A stretch of DNA of 64,000 bases. It comes from Cardiocondyla obscurior (lineage: Eukaryota; Arthropoda; Insecta; Hymenoptera; Formicidae). A program made the position numbers and the translations under genes. Shown here in pieces: positions 21,679 through 33,943 of this stretch. The notes under the pieces were generated by a model, which was not told the origin of the DNA, did no database searches, and saw nothing but the letters and a program-made list of their open reading frames with translations. The number at the start of each line of letters is the position of its first letter. Within the stretch, counting starts at the first letter, position 1. The stretch spans positions 9,035,001 through 9,099,000 of the forward strand of contig NC_091870.1 in the NCBI RefSeq assembly GCF_019399895.1, written 5' to 3'.

Positions 21679-24600
21679 CTAAAGGTCCCAACTAAATAAA
21701 TGATGTTTGACTAGCATATCGCGAACTCCATCTTTTAACGGTTGTGATTGCTCTTTTTTGGGCGGTAATTCCCAATCGGGATTCAAGTTGAATGCAAATT
21801 GACTCAATATTCTTAACTCACATTTTATTTGCACCCATCCTGGACTGTTTATGAAGCTCCATGGTTGATACCTATGTTATATTTTAAGTATTAGAATATT
21901 AATTATATGAGCTATTGTGTATTGTAATAGAAACTATTCTACAGTGTACGCTGAAAGGCAGATATGACGACGGCAGCTAGCGAACGTGAATTTAGCGTCG
22001 TGTTTCACATGTACAGCATGTATATACCGCGCCGGCCGGTTTGCCGATGACTAATTTCTCCCCGTTCTCTCATCCTGTGCCTTTGCCGCCTAGGATTATT
22101 ACGTACGTTAGCCGCTGTCGCTGCAGAAAACGTCATATCTCCCCTTCGATGGACATTCATATAAATTTACAAGCAATTTTATTATGTGCTCACCATTTTT
22201 GCACTACTTCTACACAGGAACATAAAACTTCTAACCATAAGTGAAGCACTTGTTCGTTTAATCCGAGACAAATAAGTGATCGTAATTTTACATCCATCTG
22301 AGCATGTGCATTGTCGTGTGTTAAATTTACAGATTGGACGCAACGATATAATAACTAAAATTTTTTTAAATTATTTATTTAATATAAATACATGATAGCA
22401 ATGGTAATGAATGTAATAATCATACCTCTTCTGGTGTTAGAACTTTGCCGTCTTCATCTAATCGATATGTTTTGCACAGGACCAATCGACTATAAACAGA
22501 ATTAAAATCTTTTTCCACTTCTCTGTTAGAAGCTTCTTCTATAAATAGCCACGGATGGCATGGCCCACCCAAAAATGATGGTCTTTTCATTCCATGTTCT
22601 AATACTGCTTTCACAGTGGGGCACAATGTACCTCTCACTAAGTCAGTAACTGCTTCACTAACTGCATCATCTCCAGCACATGTATATTGTTTGCTTCGTT
22701 CGTCTAGTAATTCTACAAATTTTGCAGGAAACCATCCTAAAAATATTGTTTAATTTATATTGAGAATATTTAATTATTACAAATATTACAATAGTTGCAA
22801 AAAAATATCTTTTAAAAAATTAATAACATTCGTAATATTATAAAATTATTTTTGCAAATATCTTGCCTCTCAATCCATTCAGTTCTCCTACCCAGCAGTG
22901 TTCATCTTTTTGACTAATAATTGTAATTATGTCATTTTTTCGAAAACCAAGCTCATCGTCGTCATGTCTTTCAAAATCTGCAACAAAATAAATATAAGAA
23001 TATTTCCACATCTTTTAAATAATCCCTTTCTAATTTTATCGTTATGTAAAAAAAGATAGTTATACCTAATAAAGCTTTTGCTCTTCTTTTCCGCGTCTGT
23101 GATACGTTAACATAATTATCATGATCTTTTGCATGACTTTCCATAGTATAATCAGCTATGAGAACAATATTATTTAACTTTGGATCAACATTTATAAAAT
23201 GTCTCGCAACTTGTAAAACAGCTTCTCTCAAATCAACTAAAATTTCTGAAAATATTTTTATTAAATTAATTTTAAAATATAATTTTTATGAAAAATTCTA
23301 CTATATGGCTGTGCATATGTACCTGTTTGACGAATATTTTTAGACTTTGCATCATCTTCACCATCATCGTTTCCAAATAAAATTGTTTGTAACATAGATT
23401 TACTTCGTTTCATTTGACGTCTGTAAAGAGTCGCAAAAGATATATAAAAAAATTATTATTTAATGGAATATACTATGTATTCACCACTTATACCTATTTA
23501 AATGTTGTTTTGGTAAATTTGGTACTGCATCCGGATTTCCCACTAATCCACCTTGATCAGCCATTAAATAAGCTAAATGACGACGTCGATGTGTTTCGAC
23601 TAATACATCTGTCAGAGATCCACTAACTTCTAAAGATACCTACAACAAAAAAGATATATTGAACATATTGTATATATCGAATAATATATATTTAAATAGT
23701 TGGACTTTGTCGAAACATATTTATAAAATAATATCAAAAGAAACATACATTGAACAGCTGGTCCACGTCATCGATGTCTCCGGGTATATCTGAGAGAGCG
23801 TTAAATATTTGTGCAGAGTTTTCAAGTTGTTTTAAATCTGTTTCTGAAAGAATATTTAATAAGAATTTTATATAAAATTATATAAAATAAAAATATATTA
23901 AATATATACCTTTTATTTTCAGCATTCCAATTGTAATTTGAAACAAAACTATAGATCCATCGAAAAGAAACATATCCCATATTCGTAACAATATTTTCAT
24001 GTGTACAACTGATGCAAATAAAGTCAGAAACCAGTGTAAAGATATAAGACTTAATTCTATGTCATGTTGAACCAGAACGTGATCTATATCGGGAAGATAA
24101 TTAGCTACTAACGTGCGAAGAACTCTTTGGTCAGCTTGGACACCTACAAAAATAATATTTATAATTAACTGTAATGCATTAATTAATGAAATATGTTACC
24201 TAATAATGTTGAAGAATAATAAGAAGCTGGTAACAAATCTTCTACTATTGTTGCCATCATCCAGAATGCATCTTCCTCTTCCAAAAGTAACAATAATGAT
24301 GCAGCCATTGTACCTGTACCTTGACAGTAACTTGATAGAGCAAAAAAATACAAATTATATAATAAATTATATATATTTAGCTTAACAAAATAACTTTAGG
24401 GACTTTTCCATACCCAATATCGGGATATAGCCAAGCTAAGGCACGCATCACGCGTCTTAAACGAGGTATGCCAGTACTATGGAGATGACTAAAACATGCA
24501 TTGGCCGGCATAATTCGAAGAAGGTCTTTTTCTATTTGCTTATTGGTCATTAATGCATCATTACTTGAGGCTTTTACTATATCTTTGTACATTATTTCCG

Positions 24601-25581
24601 ATGAACATTTTTTCTGAAGTGCTCCTGTAATGTAAAACATTTATTTTCACAATTTATCTTAATACTTGTATTTTCGTTTTATACCTGACATGCGCATCCA
24701 AATTTGCGGTCTCAAAGAATGGGGTATGCCACGGCGAACCATTTCACGTAATTTATCCGTACGTGGTAAATTCCGATCCATATTTTGCCAGGAAAGTTCT
24801 GCTATTTCTTTATTATGGCTAAATTCCAAGAGAGCAATCCATTGCAATCTATAAAATAAAATCAATACATTTTAATTTTATGTATTTCTACTTCTATTAT
24901 AAATAAAACTAATAGTTAATTTTTTAAATATACATCTAACAAAAATATAATCAACCTGTGTTGAGGATCTTCAACAAATGGTATTCCAAGTAATTTTTTT
25001 GAATTTTGTTCTGGGCCATCTTCTTCCTCCACACGAAAGCCAAATTCATCAAATCTAAATCAATAAAACAGTTGCAAATATTATTTCATATAAATATTAT
25101 CTTGTATTTAAATCTTATTAGTTTTATATATTATTTTATATATTTAAATTTTACCTATATTCAGGCTGTGAATTTGGATCATCAGGTTGATTTAATTTAG
25201 CTAGAATATCCTGGGGCCACATGGATGGAGTTAATGCTGAAAATGGTCCTCCTGGTGCTGGTGATAAAGTCTCACCACACAAACCTCCAACTTCTACTTC
25301 AACCTCATCTTCAGAGACTGCTGTTTCCAATTTTTTCTAAAACATACAGCTGCACTTTATCATATCTTTTTAATATAACTTTATAGATTGAAAAATACAA
25401 GCCATTGCAAATCTGCATAACTTTAAGAACGACAAAATATTAACCGGGCTTGATTCCACATGTTAGTCTTACTAATTTAGAAGATGTAACAACTCGATTG
25501 TAAGGTACTCACGCTATGCTCGTCTTTCCCAACATAACCATCGTGATCGCGGACGTTGAAAAACGACTTGGCCAAGTCCAT
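21679..25581 (-). CDS. SGSM3: Small G protein signaling modulator 3 homologue (TBC-SH3-RUN)
   Basis: 15 exons: 25581-25513, 25336-25155, 25054-24956, 24848-24685, 24624-24414, 24330-24200, 24143-23910, 23843-23749, 23639-23494, 23420-23323, 23245-23066, 22977-22867, 22736-22426, 22354-22194 and 21871-21679. The sum is 2385 nt, 794 aa. It is a Rab/Rap GTPase-activating protein of membrane traffic. The TBC domain (about 145-390) keeps both fingers: IEKDLLR (Arg208) and IGYCQG (Gln245). The SH3 domain (about 533-590) carries ALLDFERHDDDELGF and WVGELNGLRGWFP. A RUN domain follows (about 610-780), with CHPWLFIEEA and YSRLVLCKTYRLDEDG. It ends LVKHHLFSWDL, as in vertebrate SGSM3. The start MDLAKSFF is the only one in phase with exon 2. 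Intron 12 has a GC donor. The gene is head-to-head with TIPRL. Confidence 0.95.
21954..22147. repeat. GC-richer inverted-repeat island in the last SGSM3 intron
   Basis: GAAAGGCAGATATGACG at 21954-21970 matches the reverse complement of 22131-22147 at 15 of 17 positions. The enclosed ~160 bp is near 50% GC inside an intron that is otherwise very AT-rich. This suggests a small inserted element, but no clear target duplication was seen. Confidence 0.45.
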
Positions 25582-25822
25582 GACGCAGAAATAATCTTTG
25601 CTTCAATCCCGAGTTCGTTAATACATCAGAGGCTCGTCGACATTTTCGTGGGCCTGTCAAATCAACGTCGCGCGTCAGAGTATAGTACAATACCGTAGAT
25701 TCCGTAGAATAACGTCACAACACAGAGAAAAGAAAAAAAAAAGACTACGTATGTACGTCACACGTTACGTAGCGTCATTTGGGAGATCTCGTTCTTGATC
25801 TCGTTTTAGAATTCAGCTGCAA
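25582..25822. promoter_or_regulatory. SGSM3 5' leader and proximal promoter
   Basis: 240 bp between the SGSM3 ATG and a MITE. It is GC-richer than the gene body. It should contain the SGSM3 transcription start. No TATA box recognised. Confidence 0.4.
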
Positions 25823-26025
25823 CAGAGAGCCCAACTTGGAATCGCGGCTTCCATGCGTACAGATGCAGAGGCCGTGTCCGTGTGAAGCCAGCACTTCGGC
25901 TGCCGTCGGACAGTGTATAGCCTTGGTCTTTTCCTTTATCCGACGGCAGCCGAAGCGCTGGCTTCACACGGACGAGCCTCTACATCTGTACGCGTGGAAG
26001 CTGCGATTCCGAGTTGGGCTCTCTG
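25823..26025. mobile_element. Foldback MITE copy 1 (hAT-like)
   Basis: 203 bp, nearly a perfect palindrome. The left arm starts CAGAGAGCCCAACT and the right arm ends with its complement, GAGTTGGGCTCTCTG. AGCTGCAA occurs directly before (25815-25822) and after (26026-26033), a perfect 8-bp target duplication. Eight-bp duplications and CAG-type ends fit hAT elements. There is no coding capacity. Relative to copy 2 it has lost the inner left arm, so its middle is asymmetric. It sits 242 bp upstream of the SGSM3 start codon. Confidence 0.93.
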
Positions 26026-26033
26026 AGCTGCAA

Positions 26034-26863
26034 TGATAATAAAAAAATAAAAAATACGGGCAAGTGTAGAGCAAGATCTGCTATTTATCTCTCCTATATT
26101 TTTTTCAAAAAAAGATTTCGTATCTCGAAAGACCTGACTTTTATTTCCAATAAATTCACAACCATATGTACCGTCCTTTATTCGTATTATAAGCACATCT
26201 TTGTATTCACATTCTCAGGGCGTGATAGGTTATACCTGAGTCGCCTGAGCCCAATGTATATTTTACTTTAATTATAAAATAAAAAAAGGAACATCGAGAG
26301 AGTTGGTTAAAAAGACCGATGACTTGGTCAAAACTCTGAGATTGACGAATTTCTCGTTTATTTTTATAGGCACGTGATGAAATTAGTACCGTTTTTTTTT
26401 CTGAAGTAGTGTTCGATTGATAGCTTAGATCATTGTGTTATTGGCATTCTTCGAGCATTGGCAAATATCGCTATGTTTTTATTAGTTCGAGAATTTAATA
26501 AAATATAAAATGTTAAGTGCAAAGACTATACACACGAATTTGTTTAAAATTGTCGACTCTGATATATTGTAAATATATGAGACAAATAAGCCAACGTAAT
26601 TAGCAGAACAGCAAGGCTAGAAATTCAAATTATCGCGAGGAGTGAATGGTAAACGTTTGGTATTGCAAGTAGACCAATAATCGCTGGCTTGACGCACTTG
26701 TGACATTTTACATATAAATTTTATTTTGCATTTTGCACAATGCGTAACAAGAATAAGTAATACAATATTAAAAATATATTAAATTGCACCAGGTATTATC
26801 TAACCTATATTATTATTTCAGTTTTCTCTACATAAGAATATCTTTTAGTTTTAGGCGGTAGGC
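26034..26863. promoter_or_regulatory. AT-rich leader region of TIPRL
   Basis: Between the MITE and the TIPRL ATG. Mostly AT-rich. A TTTTAG acceptor-like site lies just before the ATG (about 26848-26855), so a non-coding first exon may exist. No other feature supported. Confidence 0.4.
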
Positions 26864-28246
26864 ATGACAGCGGTAAAAGTGCACGGTGGTATCGATATTT
26901 TAAGATTACCAGTAAATGAGGAGGAACATTTTTGTCCCCCGTGGCGTATAAAGTACACCCAGTCTCATATTCTTCATTCAAAATGTTCCAAAAGTGAGGA
27001 TGGTTGCACTACCAGTGAGGCAAATGCTTGTCAATTTTGCGTGTAGGCTATTCACTGATTGTTCATTATTTTTAAAACAATGTGATATAAAATATATATA
27101 TATATATATATCTTTATCTTTTACTGTTATAGATATAATAATGCATTAGAATTACCACATATGCCAGACATGGTTTTTCCCAATAATGTATTATCCCTGG
27201 TGCATCAGAATGGACCAATGTTGCAGTTTAATGCCTTGGATGCTCTAAGATATGTTTCTAATGGAAAAATTAATGTACAGCTTGCTTGTGCAGAAGCATG
27301 GAAGGAATCAAGGTATGTTATAAGATGCTTCTTTTAAGCTTGGTAAATTTACATACATTTTTTGTTACAAATGCATTTTACATGTATGGCAGATCAGAAA
27401 GTAGCGAATATCTAGAGGAAAAAATCAAGCCCTTTGATTGGACATTTACTACCAATTATACCGGTACAATATCTGGCTTTAAAGTTGAAGAAACAAATGA
27501 AAGAATTGATATGGATAAATTAAAACAAAGAGATAAAATTATGTTTTATCACGATTTAACATTGTTTGAAGATGAACTTCACGACAATGGGATTGCAGTG
27601 AATTCAGTAAAAATCGTAAGTTATCTCGTTATATATTTTATAATATATAATAGTTTTATTTTAATTCACTTGATCTTTTTTTTTGTAGAGAGTGATGCCT
27701 GGCAGTTTTTTTATACTGTTACGATACTTCCTTAGAATCGACAATGTAATGATAAGAATAAATGATACACGTATTTATCATGAGTTCGGGAAAAATTACT
27801 TATTACGTGAATTTACGTCACGAGAAGCAAAAGTTCAGGATATTCGTGTAAGTAATAATGGTATTACAATATTTATCAAATTTTAAACGAAGGTATTAAG
27901 AAAGAGCATTGTCAAATTTTGTTTTCGTTACAAATAGTTACACAAGTATATCATATGTCATTATTTTAATTATTTAGTATTTGATTGATAATTGAAATGT
28001 GCAATATGGACATATTATATTTAACGTTTAATATTTTTCTGTAAGGTTTCCCCTGCACTCTTTCTGGAACCAAGTGCAATAGCACCTCACTTGCCATTAA
28101 CTGGAAGTCGATACCATAAACTGATTATACTTGAAAAAGAAGAAATTAAATTAAGTGAAGATACAATTGCACAAAATGAAACTACGACTGAAAAAAACGT
28201 GTTACAATCTGCCGATAAACATACAGCAGACAGTTCCATTACTTAA
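26864..28246 (+). CDS. TIPRL: TIP41-like protein (TOR signalling regulator)
   Basis: Five exons, 26864-27042, 27133-27312, 27393-27615, 27689-27847 and 28046-28246, total 942 nt, 313 aa. TIP41/TIPRL binds the catalytic subunits of PP2A-type phosphatases and links them to TOR signalling. Family blocks in order: FNALDALRYV, ACAEAWKESR, IKPFDWTFTTNYTGT, LFEDELHDNGIA, VMPGSFFILLRYFLRID, IRINDTRIYHEFG, LREFTSREAKV and the closing SPALFLEPS. The N-terminal ~40 residues and the acidic C-terminal tail are longer than in the 272-aa human protein. Exon 1 ends at an unusual GT-TAGG-type context (GT then GTAGGC), chosen because only that phase keeps exon 2 open. Head-to-head with SGSM3; flanked by two copies of the same MITE. 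Confidence 0.94.
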
Positions 28247-30050
28247 GATTTATATTAATGAATATTACGCGATATTATATTTTTTTCGATAAATGTAAAA
28301 AAAGTAATTAGAAATTAATTATACAAAATCATTAATTTTTGCTCCAAGTATTTCAGAGATATGTCTAGTTGAAACAATTTTAAAATAATATGAAACTTGT
28401 ATTTATGATTTGTTTAATCAAAATTAATATTGAAATTTTATTACGACTCGTCTTAATCATGTTTATTACTTAATATCATATATTATATTTTATTTCATTT
28501 TTAATAAAAAGTATAATAAAATAAAGTTGATGCATGAGCCCTGAAGAATATCAAGGAACATCGAAGAAAATGCGACACGAGACCTTTTAGATACAACTTT
28601 AATAAAGTCTACACTAAAGACAGAGTTTGTTTTAGTCATGAAGAACAGTATCGTATGGACTTTTATTTTTTTCTTCATCGATCAAGTAGAAAGTAAACAT
28701 CAAAAGGAAAAGAAGCACAGAACGGAGAGACCAAGGAAGTCGACTGATCGTGGCTTTCGGACCGTCTTTGACCGGAACGACGATGTTTATTCGCGGGCGC
28801 AAAAAACTTGGGTGAATTCCATCGTACGGGTCGGCCACGCGGGAATGGAAAGAGAGGTAGGAGAAAAGAGGCGAGGCGAATAGCTGCGCGAGTTAGAAAA
28901 GGATAAGGAAAGGAGAGAAGCAAGAGGAAGAAATGCTACAAGAGCAAGAAGCAAAAAGGTCGTCGACGACAGCAATCTTTCGTGAGTAGGCTTATCCCAT
29001 TGCCTCCGTCCCACCTTACACGCTCTCACACGCTACCAGCGAGTGCGTAGGTGTTTCCGGCCGGCTGAAGAAGCACGGCCGTCGATCCAGAAGAGGACGA
29101 CTCGAGCAAGACGGAGAGAAGAGAAAGAAAAAAAGAGACGGAGTGATGACGAGGTGGTAGCGAGAATGGATAAGCACAGGAGGAGAGCTACTGAGTGCTC
29201 AAGGAGTGGAGAAGAGCAAAAGAGAAAGAGAGACAGAGAGAGAGAGAAATAACGAGAGGAAGGGGAGAGACAGAGAACACTTGGCCGGAAGCAGTTACTC
29301 GCGCGATGTAACGAAAATATCAGGGCGTCTGTTTCGCAATAGGTCTGCTCGCGTCCGCGCCTAAGTTTAATATAGAATACTCGCGGTCGGCTCCGTCGCG
29401 AAAACATCACCCTGACATCGTCATACGCGTCTCTTTCTCTCTCTTTCTCTTCCTCTCTTGTTCTTTATGCTTTCGACCGAGAAAAATGCCTCGCCTCTTA
29501 TCCGTTCTCAGCCTTATTTTTTTTCCTTCTTCCTTAGATGAAGCAAATGCGAAATACGTCTCCTAAAATTAGATTCGCGTCCCTCCTGATTCGACGAATT
29601 GTCACTGGAACCGTCGGCATTGCGACGTGTCGCTGCAGATGACATCGAAGAGCGTCAGAGAGTTGGACTTCTTTGAAGGTCTTTGTCCGTGACAGTGGTG
29701 TGCGCATAGCGACCTTTGAATAACAGAAACAAGGTACACGAGATCAGAGCGTGGGAGGCAGGGGCAACAGCGACGTCGACGTAACAAGAGGAGAAAAAAA
29801 AAAAGAAGGGATTCGCCCGCGTATGATTTCTACGATATCTCAATGTCGTGCTTTAAACACGGAAATCTATTGACGTCTCGATCTTTTGACATGGTTAACG
29901 AGTCGCTAAAAGAGGGTAATCCTCGGTTGTCGCGTTGCGTTCGCTCGGTGCGCGATGGAAGGGATAAGTAACAACGTGACGAGGGACTAAGAGGAGAACG
30001 AAGCGAGATACACGGAGGAGAGACGAGGGAGAGACGGAAGAGGCAGGAGG
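28247..30050. other. Intergenic, GA-rich
   Basis: Starts with the AT-rich TIPRL 3' UTR (AATAAA-like motifs near 28500) and becomes purine-rich and CpG-rich from about 28680. Many overlapping open frames here are made of GA or CT low-complexity sequence. I support no gene. Confidence 0.5.
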
Positions 30051-30294
30051 CAGAGAGTCCAACTCAGAACCGCGGCTTTCACGCGTACAGATTCAGAGGC
30101 TCGACGGTGTAAAACTAGCGCTTCGGCTGCCGTCGGATAGAAGAAAAGGCCAGAGTTATACGCTGCGAAAGAGGACAGACAGCGTATAGCTCTGGCCTTT
30201 TCTTCCATCCGACGGCAGCCGAAGCGCTGGCTTCACACGGACGAGCCTCTGGATTCATACACGTGGAAGTCGCGATTCCAAGTTGGGCTCTCTG
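30051..30294. mobile_element. Foldback MITE copy 2 (hAT-like)
   Basis: 244 bp and the fuller copy of the family. The ends are CAGAGAGTCC and GGGCTCTCTG. The perfect 8-bp target duplication is GCAGGAGG at 30043-30050 and 30295-30302. The two arms pair almost throughout, leaving a loop of about 14 nt near 30162-30178. The inner arms contain AAAAGGCCAGAG and its complement. The subterminal sequence (CGTGTGAAGCCAGCGCTTCG and CTGCCGTCGGA) is shared with copy 1. Non-coding. Confidence 0.93.
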
Positions 30295-31779
30295 GCAGGA
30301 GGCCTGGTGCTGGCTCTTGGAAATTTCATAGTAGAGAAGACGAAGGCGGTGCTGAGGGAGGCGAGGAAGGAATGCCACTTCCGGTCACAAGACACCACTG
30401 GACCAGCCGGCCACTTTGCTCTCTTCTTATTTTCGGCTCGTCGCGCGTCCGGACTTCTTAACAGCATCCTTCTCTCTTACTCTCTGTATCCATTTCTTTC
30501 TTTTCTTCTCGACTAACGCACGGCAAATCTGTCACCAGCGCAAGAAATGAACAACGAAAGAACGCATTCGCTCTTAGTATCGCGATATAATTTTGAATAT
30601 ATAGATGTATTTTCAATTTTATTCGACCATCTGCTGTACATATTGAATGTAAATTATTGTAAATTTTCTTCAGAACATCGTATCATTATTATTTTTTTAT
30701 TGGAAAAGCTATCTAATTTAGATAAATTTCATTAAAATTCTTACGTATTTATAATGTATAAAAATATTTGTATATATAGATATATATTATATTTCGTTTC
30801 ATTTAACTGTGACGAACTTTACTCAAGTATGTTACAAGCCTCGATCGGTTTGAGTCTTTTATGAGAAAAGTAGCTCAAATGTAATATTTAATTTTTATTT
30901 CGATTATTAATCTTGCATTTATTTTACTTTCGCATTAGCCAAGTTAACATAAAAAAAATTAAAGCTTTTAAATAAATAAATAAAAGGGAGACGTTTATTC
31001 CTACACGACTAACTAATCAGCACTAAAGCCGAATCGACCAATTGTTTTATCAAATACTATGGTATGTCTAATTGTAAGCGTATTGCAAAGTGTCGCGCGT
31101 CTTATACTTGAAGATTATTATATGTATGTACACCTGAAATTAATTCTATCCTTGTGGTTTCAATTCAAGACTTATCACAATCCTGCCGTCACCACTGTGG
31201 ATAGCTATGCTGCTTTGTCTCGATTTATCCCTCGGCTCGACGGCAACAGAATGTTATGGCAGAACTGCATTGAGCTGCATCGGGTCCGCCAGGCTAACGG
31301 GCTTACATCCGCTCGCTTCTCTCGCCGCGCCGTACGTACGCTACGGCCTATTCAATTGCCCGCTAATGACGATCTAAGTAATGATCGTTGCTAAGCAAAT
31401 AGAGCACAGAAGCCGGGACTCTTGACTTTTTGGCGACGCTGACGACCACGAGACGTATAGTTGAAAAAAGTAAATATCTGTTTTTTCTTTTTCTTTTTTC
31501 CCTTTTAATTATTATGAATATATTCGGAAGTAAAAGTTAATTGAATAATAATTTAGCACCAATATAGCGTGTGTCTAAAATCTTTGAGTCGAAAATTATT
31601 ATGCCTTATCTATCCATTTACTGAAATATATTTTATCTTGAAACCTACTTACTTCAAGTAAGAATAAAGAGCTTAATGTAAAGGAATCAAATTGGCGGGG
31701 TAGTTAAGCACGTCTTTACAGATTTCCCTGCCGACGTGCCGAATACATAAATGCACAAATATATACATATCTATGCATG

Positions 31780-31834
31780 ATATATATATATATGTGAGTC
31801 TATATATATGTATATATATATATATGTATATATT
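31780..31834. repeat. TA-rich microsatellite
   Basis: Alternating TATATA interrupted by TG and TC. Confidence 0.9.
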
Positions 31835-33797
31835 TACAAGACATATACAGATTGTATAGACTTAATTAATAAAAACTTCTTTTCTTTCGCTTGGCGAGAC
31901 ACACCCGCGTGCACGCATACAAATGCCCGCGTACGCATACACATTCACACGTACATACACATGCACTCACGTTCCATTCACGCCTTCGTCTCCTTTCGCG
32001 CCTTCACTAGTCGATCGATGTGCAATCACATTGTCCTCGGTGAACCAAGTCTACGTCCAGTTTCGCAGTTTTAATTCACGGTGAAATAAAATTCTCGCCA
32101 ACCTCGCGTTTAAGAAATTTCAAATAATTATTCGAAAACCAAATGTTTTGCAACTTGATTGAAAAATTATTCGTTCGTCTTTTTTTTAACGAATAAAAAA
32201 CGCTCTTTAAAATATTTCAGAGAACCGTAATTGCATAGATTCGCGAGTCGCGAAAGGACAAAGGCTTAATTTGTCTTGCATTGCCACGCATTACTCAATT
32301 CAATATTATCCTTCGTCGTGCTATCGCATTCATCTTATATTAAAAACCTCGTTACGCTTTTTCGCACCGTCTAGACGTTATCACTGAGGCTATAACGCTC
32401 TTTTCGTATTATCATATCATCCTTGCCTTATTTCGGTACTCGCCCTTCGCAAGAAGGGTTGAGAGAGAAAGAGAGAAAAGATAGATAAAAAAAAAGGCAA
32501 GAAAAACGATTGCGAGTTTGTTTGCGACGTTACCGATCTCAAGTTCCTATTTATAGCTAACAAAATCACCGGGGGGATGAGGCTGAGAGCGGAGAAGGGA
32601 GAGCTTCCTCTTTTTTGCGATTTTCTTCTCACGTCTGTACGCTAATAATGCCACATGGACCGTTTTTAAATGACAAACGCTAAAAAATTGAGAAAAGGAT
32701 GCTCATAGAACTTTATAATACTGGAGAAAATATTAACGAAATGAAAAAACGCAAAAATCTACATATGTTTGGGCGATTTTCCATTTCGTACGTTCCATTC
32801 CTCTCCCTTCTTTTTTTTGCTCACCTAATTAACAACGTACTTAAATTTTTACTTATTACGCGAAAAACTAAAGTTTAAAATTTAATTTTCTTTACTTCTT
32901 TTCTCTCGTTCCATCTCTCCCATCCGATTCTCTCTTTTACCCCGGGCCGAAAACTTGAATCACGCTAGCAAGCTTTAACTCAAAGACCACGTTGGTCCAT
33001 GCGTATAATGTCATACATTAATGCACAATTTCCTTACGCTTTTCTTTTCTCTTTCCAACTCTTCCCATTTTACAATTCGCTCTTGTAAACCGTATTTAGC
33101 GTTACAGCCGCAAATAAATTAATCGTAGAAAAGTTTGTTCTTTATACAAACGCAATATATATAATATATAATTCGGCTTTCTTCTTTATTCTGTGGATGT
33201 ATGTGTAAATCCCTCTCCCTCTCCCTGCCCTAAATCTCCGATATATTACCGTTCATTCGTTTTCACTCGGCGCGTGGTACAATGCGTATAATTCATTATG
33301 TATAAAGTTATCTATGCGTAAGTGGTATGTCTGGACGATACGCTACTCGCGTACTTAATTCCTCTTTATTCGTGCACACATAACACGCACAAGCGTATAT
33401 ACACTCACACACACACACGCAGAAGTATGCACATCCTAGTTTTTTTTTTTACATAACTTTTTTTTCTCTCATTCGCTCATATTCTCTCTTGCACTCTCGC
33501 GCGCGTAAACGCACAGCACTCGTATGCACATACTTACGCACGTACTTTTTATGGAAGAATAATAAATAAAGATATTCGCAACGTCAAACATACAAGTTCG
33601 TCAAAATCCGATATCATTTTCCTCGACTTTTAAATGCAGCTCTTGTACTTGATGCAATTCACTTTTACTCTCTCTGGCTCTTCCATTACACGTAAACAAG
33701 CATACGCAAGCACGCCTGTACCCTCAAATAAGCGATGCACTCCCACATCCAGACCCACCCATTCAAGCTTCCACACACGCATACACACACATACAAA

Positions 33798-33824
33798 CGC
33801 GCGCACACACACACACACACACAC
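33798..33824. repeat. CG/CA microsatellite
   Basis: GCGCGC followed by about ten CA units. Similar CA/CG-alternating tracts occur near 31.9 kb, 33.4 kb and 33.5 kb, all within 2 kb downstream of sprouty. Purine-pyrimidine alternation of this type can adopt Z-DNA. Confidence 0.85.
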
Positions 33825-33943
33825 GTAACATGTACGTTCGATATGTCTATTAAGATGGGATCCTATATTCCTGAATATCCCGATCTTCTTTCTGTTATTA
33901 AGACGTGGAAATTATGTGGCGTTTCCACATGGATAGTTGTCGC

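Larger units (their letters stand above)
30303..33943. other. Intergenic and probable sprouty 3' UTR
   Basis: AT-rich from about 30550, with low-complexity tracts. The right part (about 32.4-33.9 kb) is probably the sprouty 3' UTR. A minus-strand AATAAA at 33370-33365 is one candidate end. No gene is supported. The 111-codon frame at 31059-31394 is not recognisable. Confidence 0.45.

Noticed and set aside
28638..28883. Short plus-strand frame with a signal-peptide-like start
   Set aside because: Quickly runs into GA-rich sequence coding mostly Arg/Glu/Lys; no family match.
31059..31394. 111-codon plus-strand frame
   Set aside because: Not recognised; the C-terminal half is a CpG-rich stretch with no codon pattern that convinces me.
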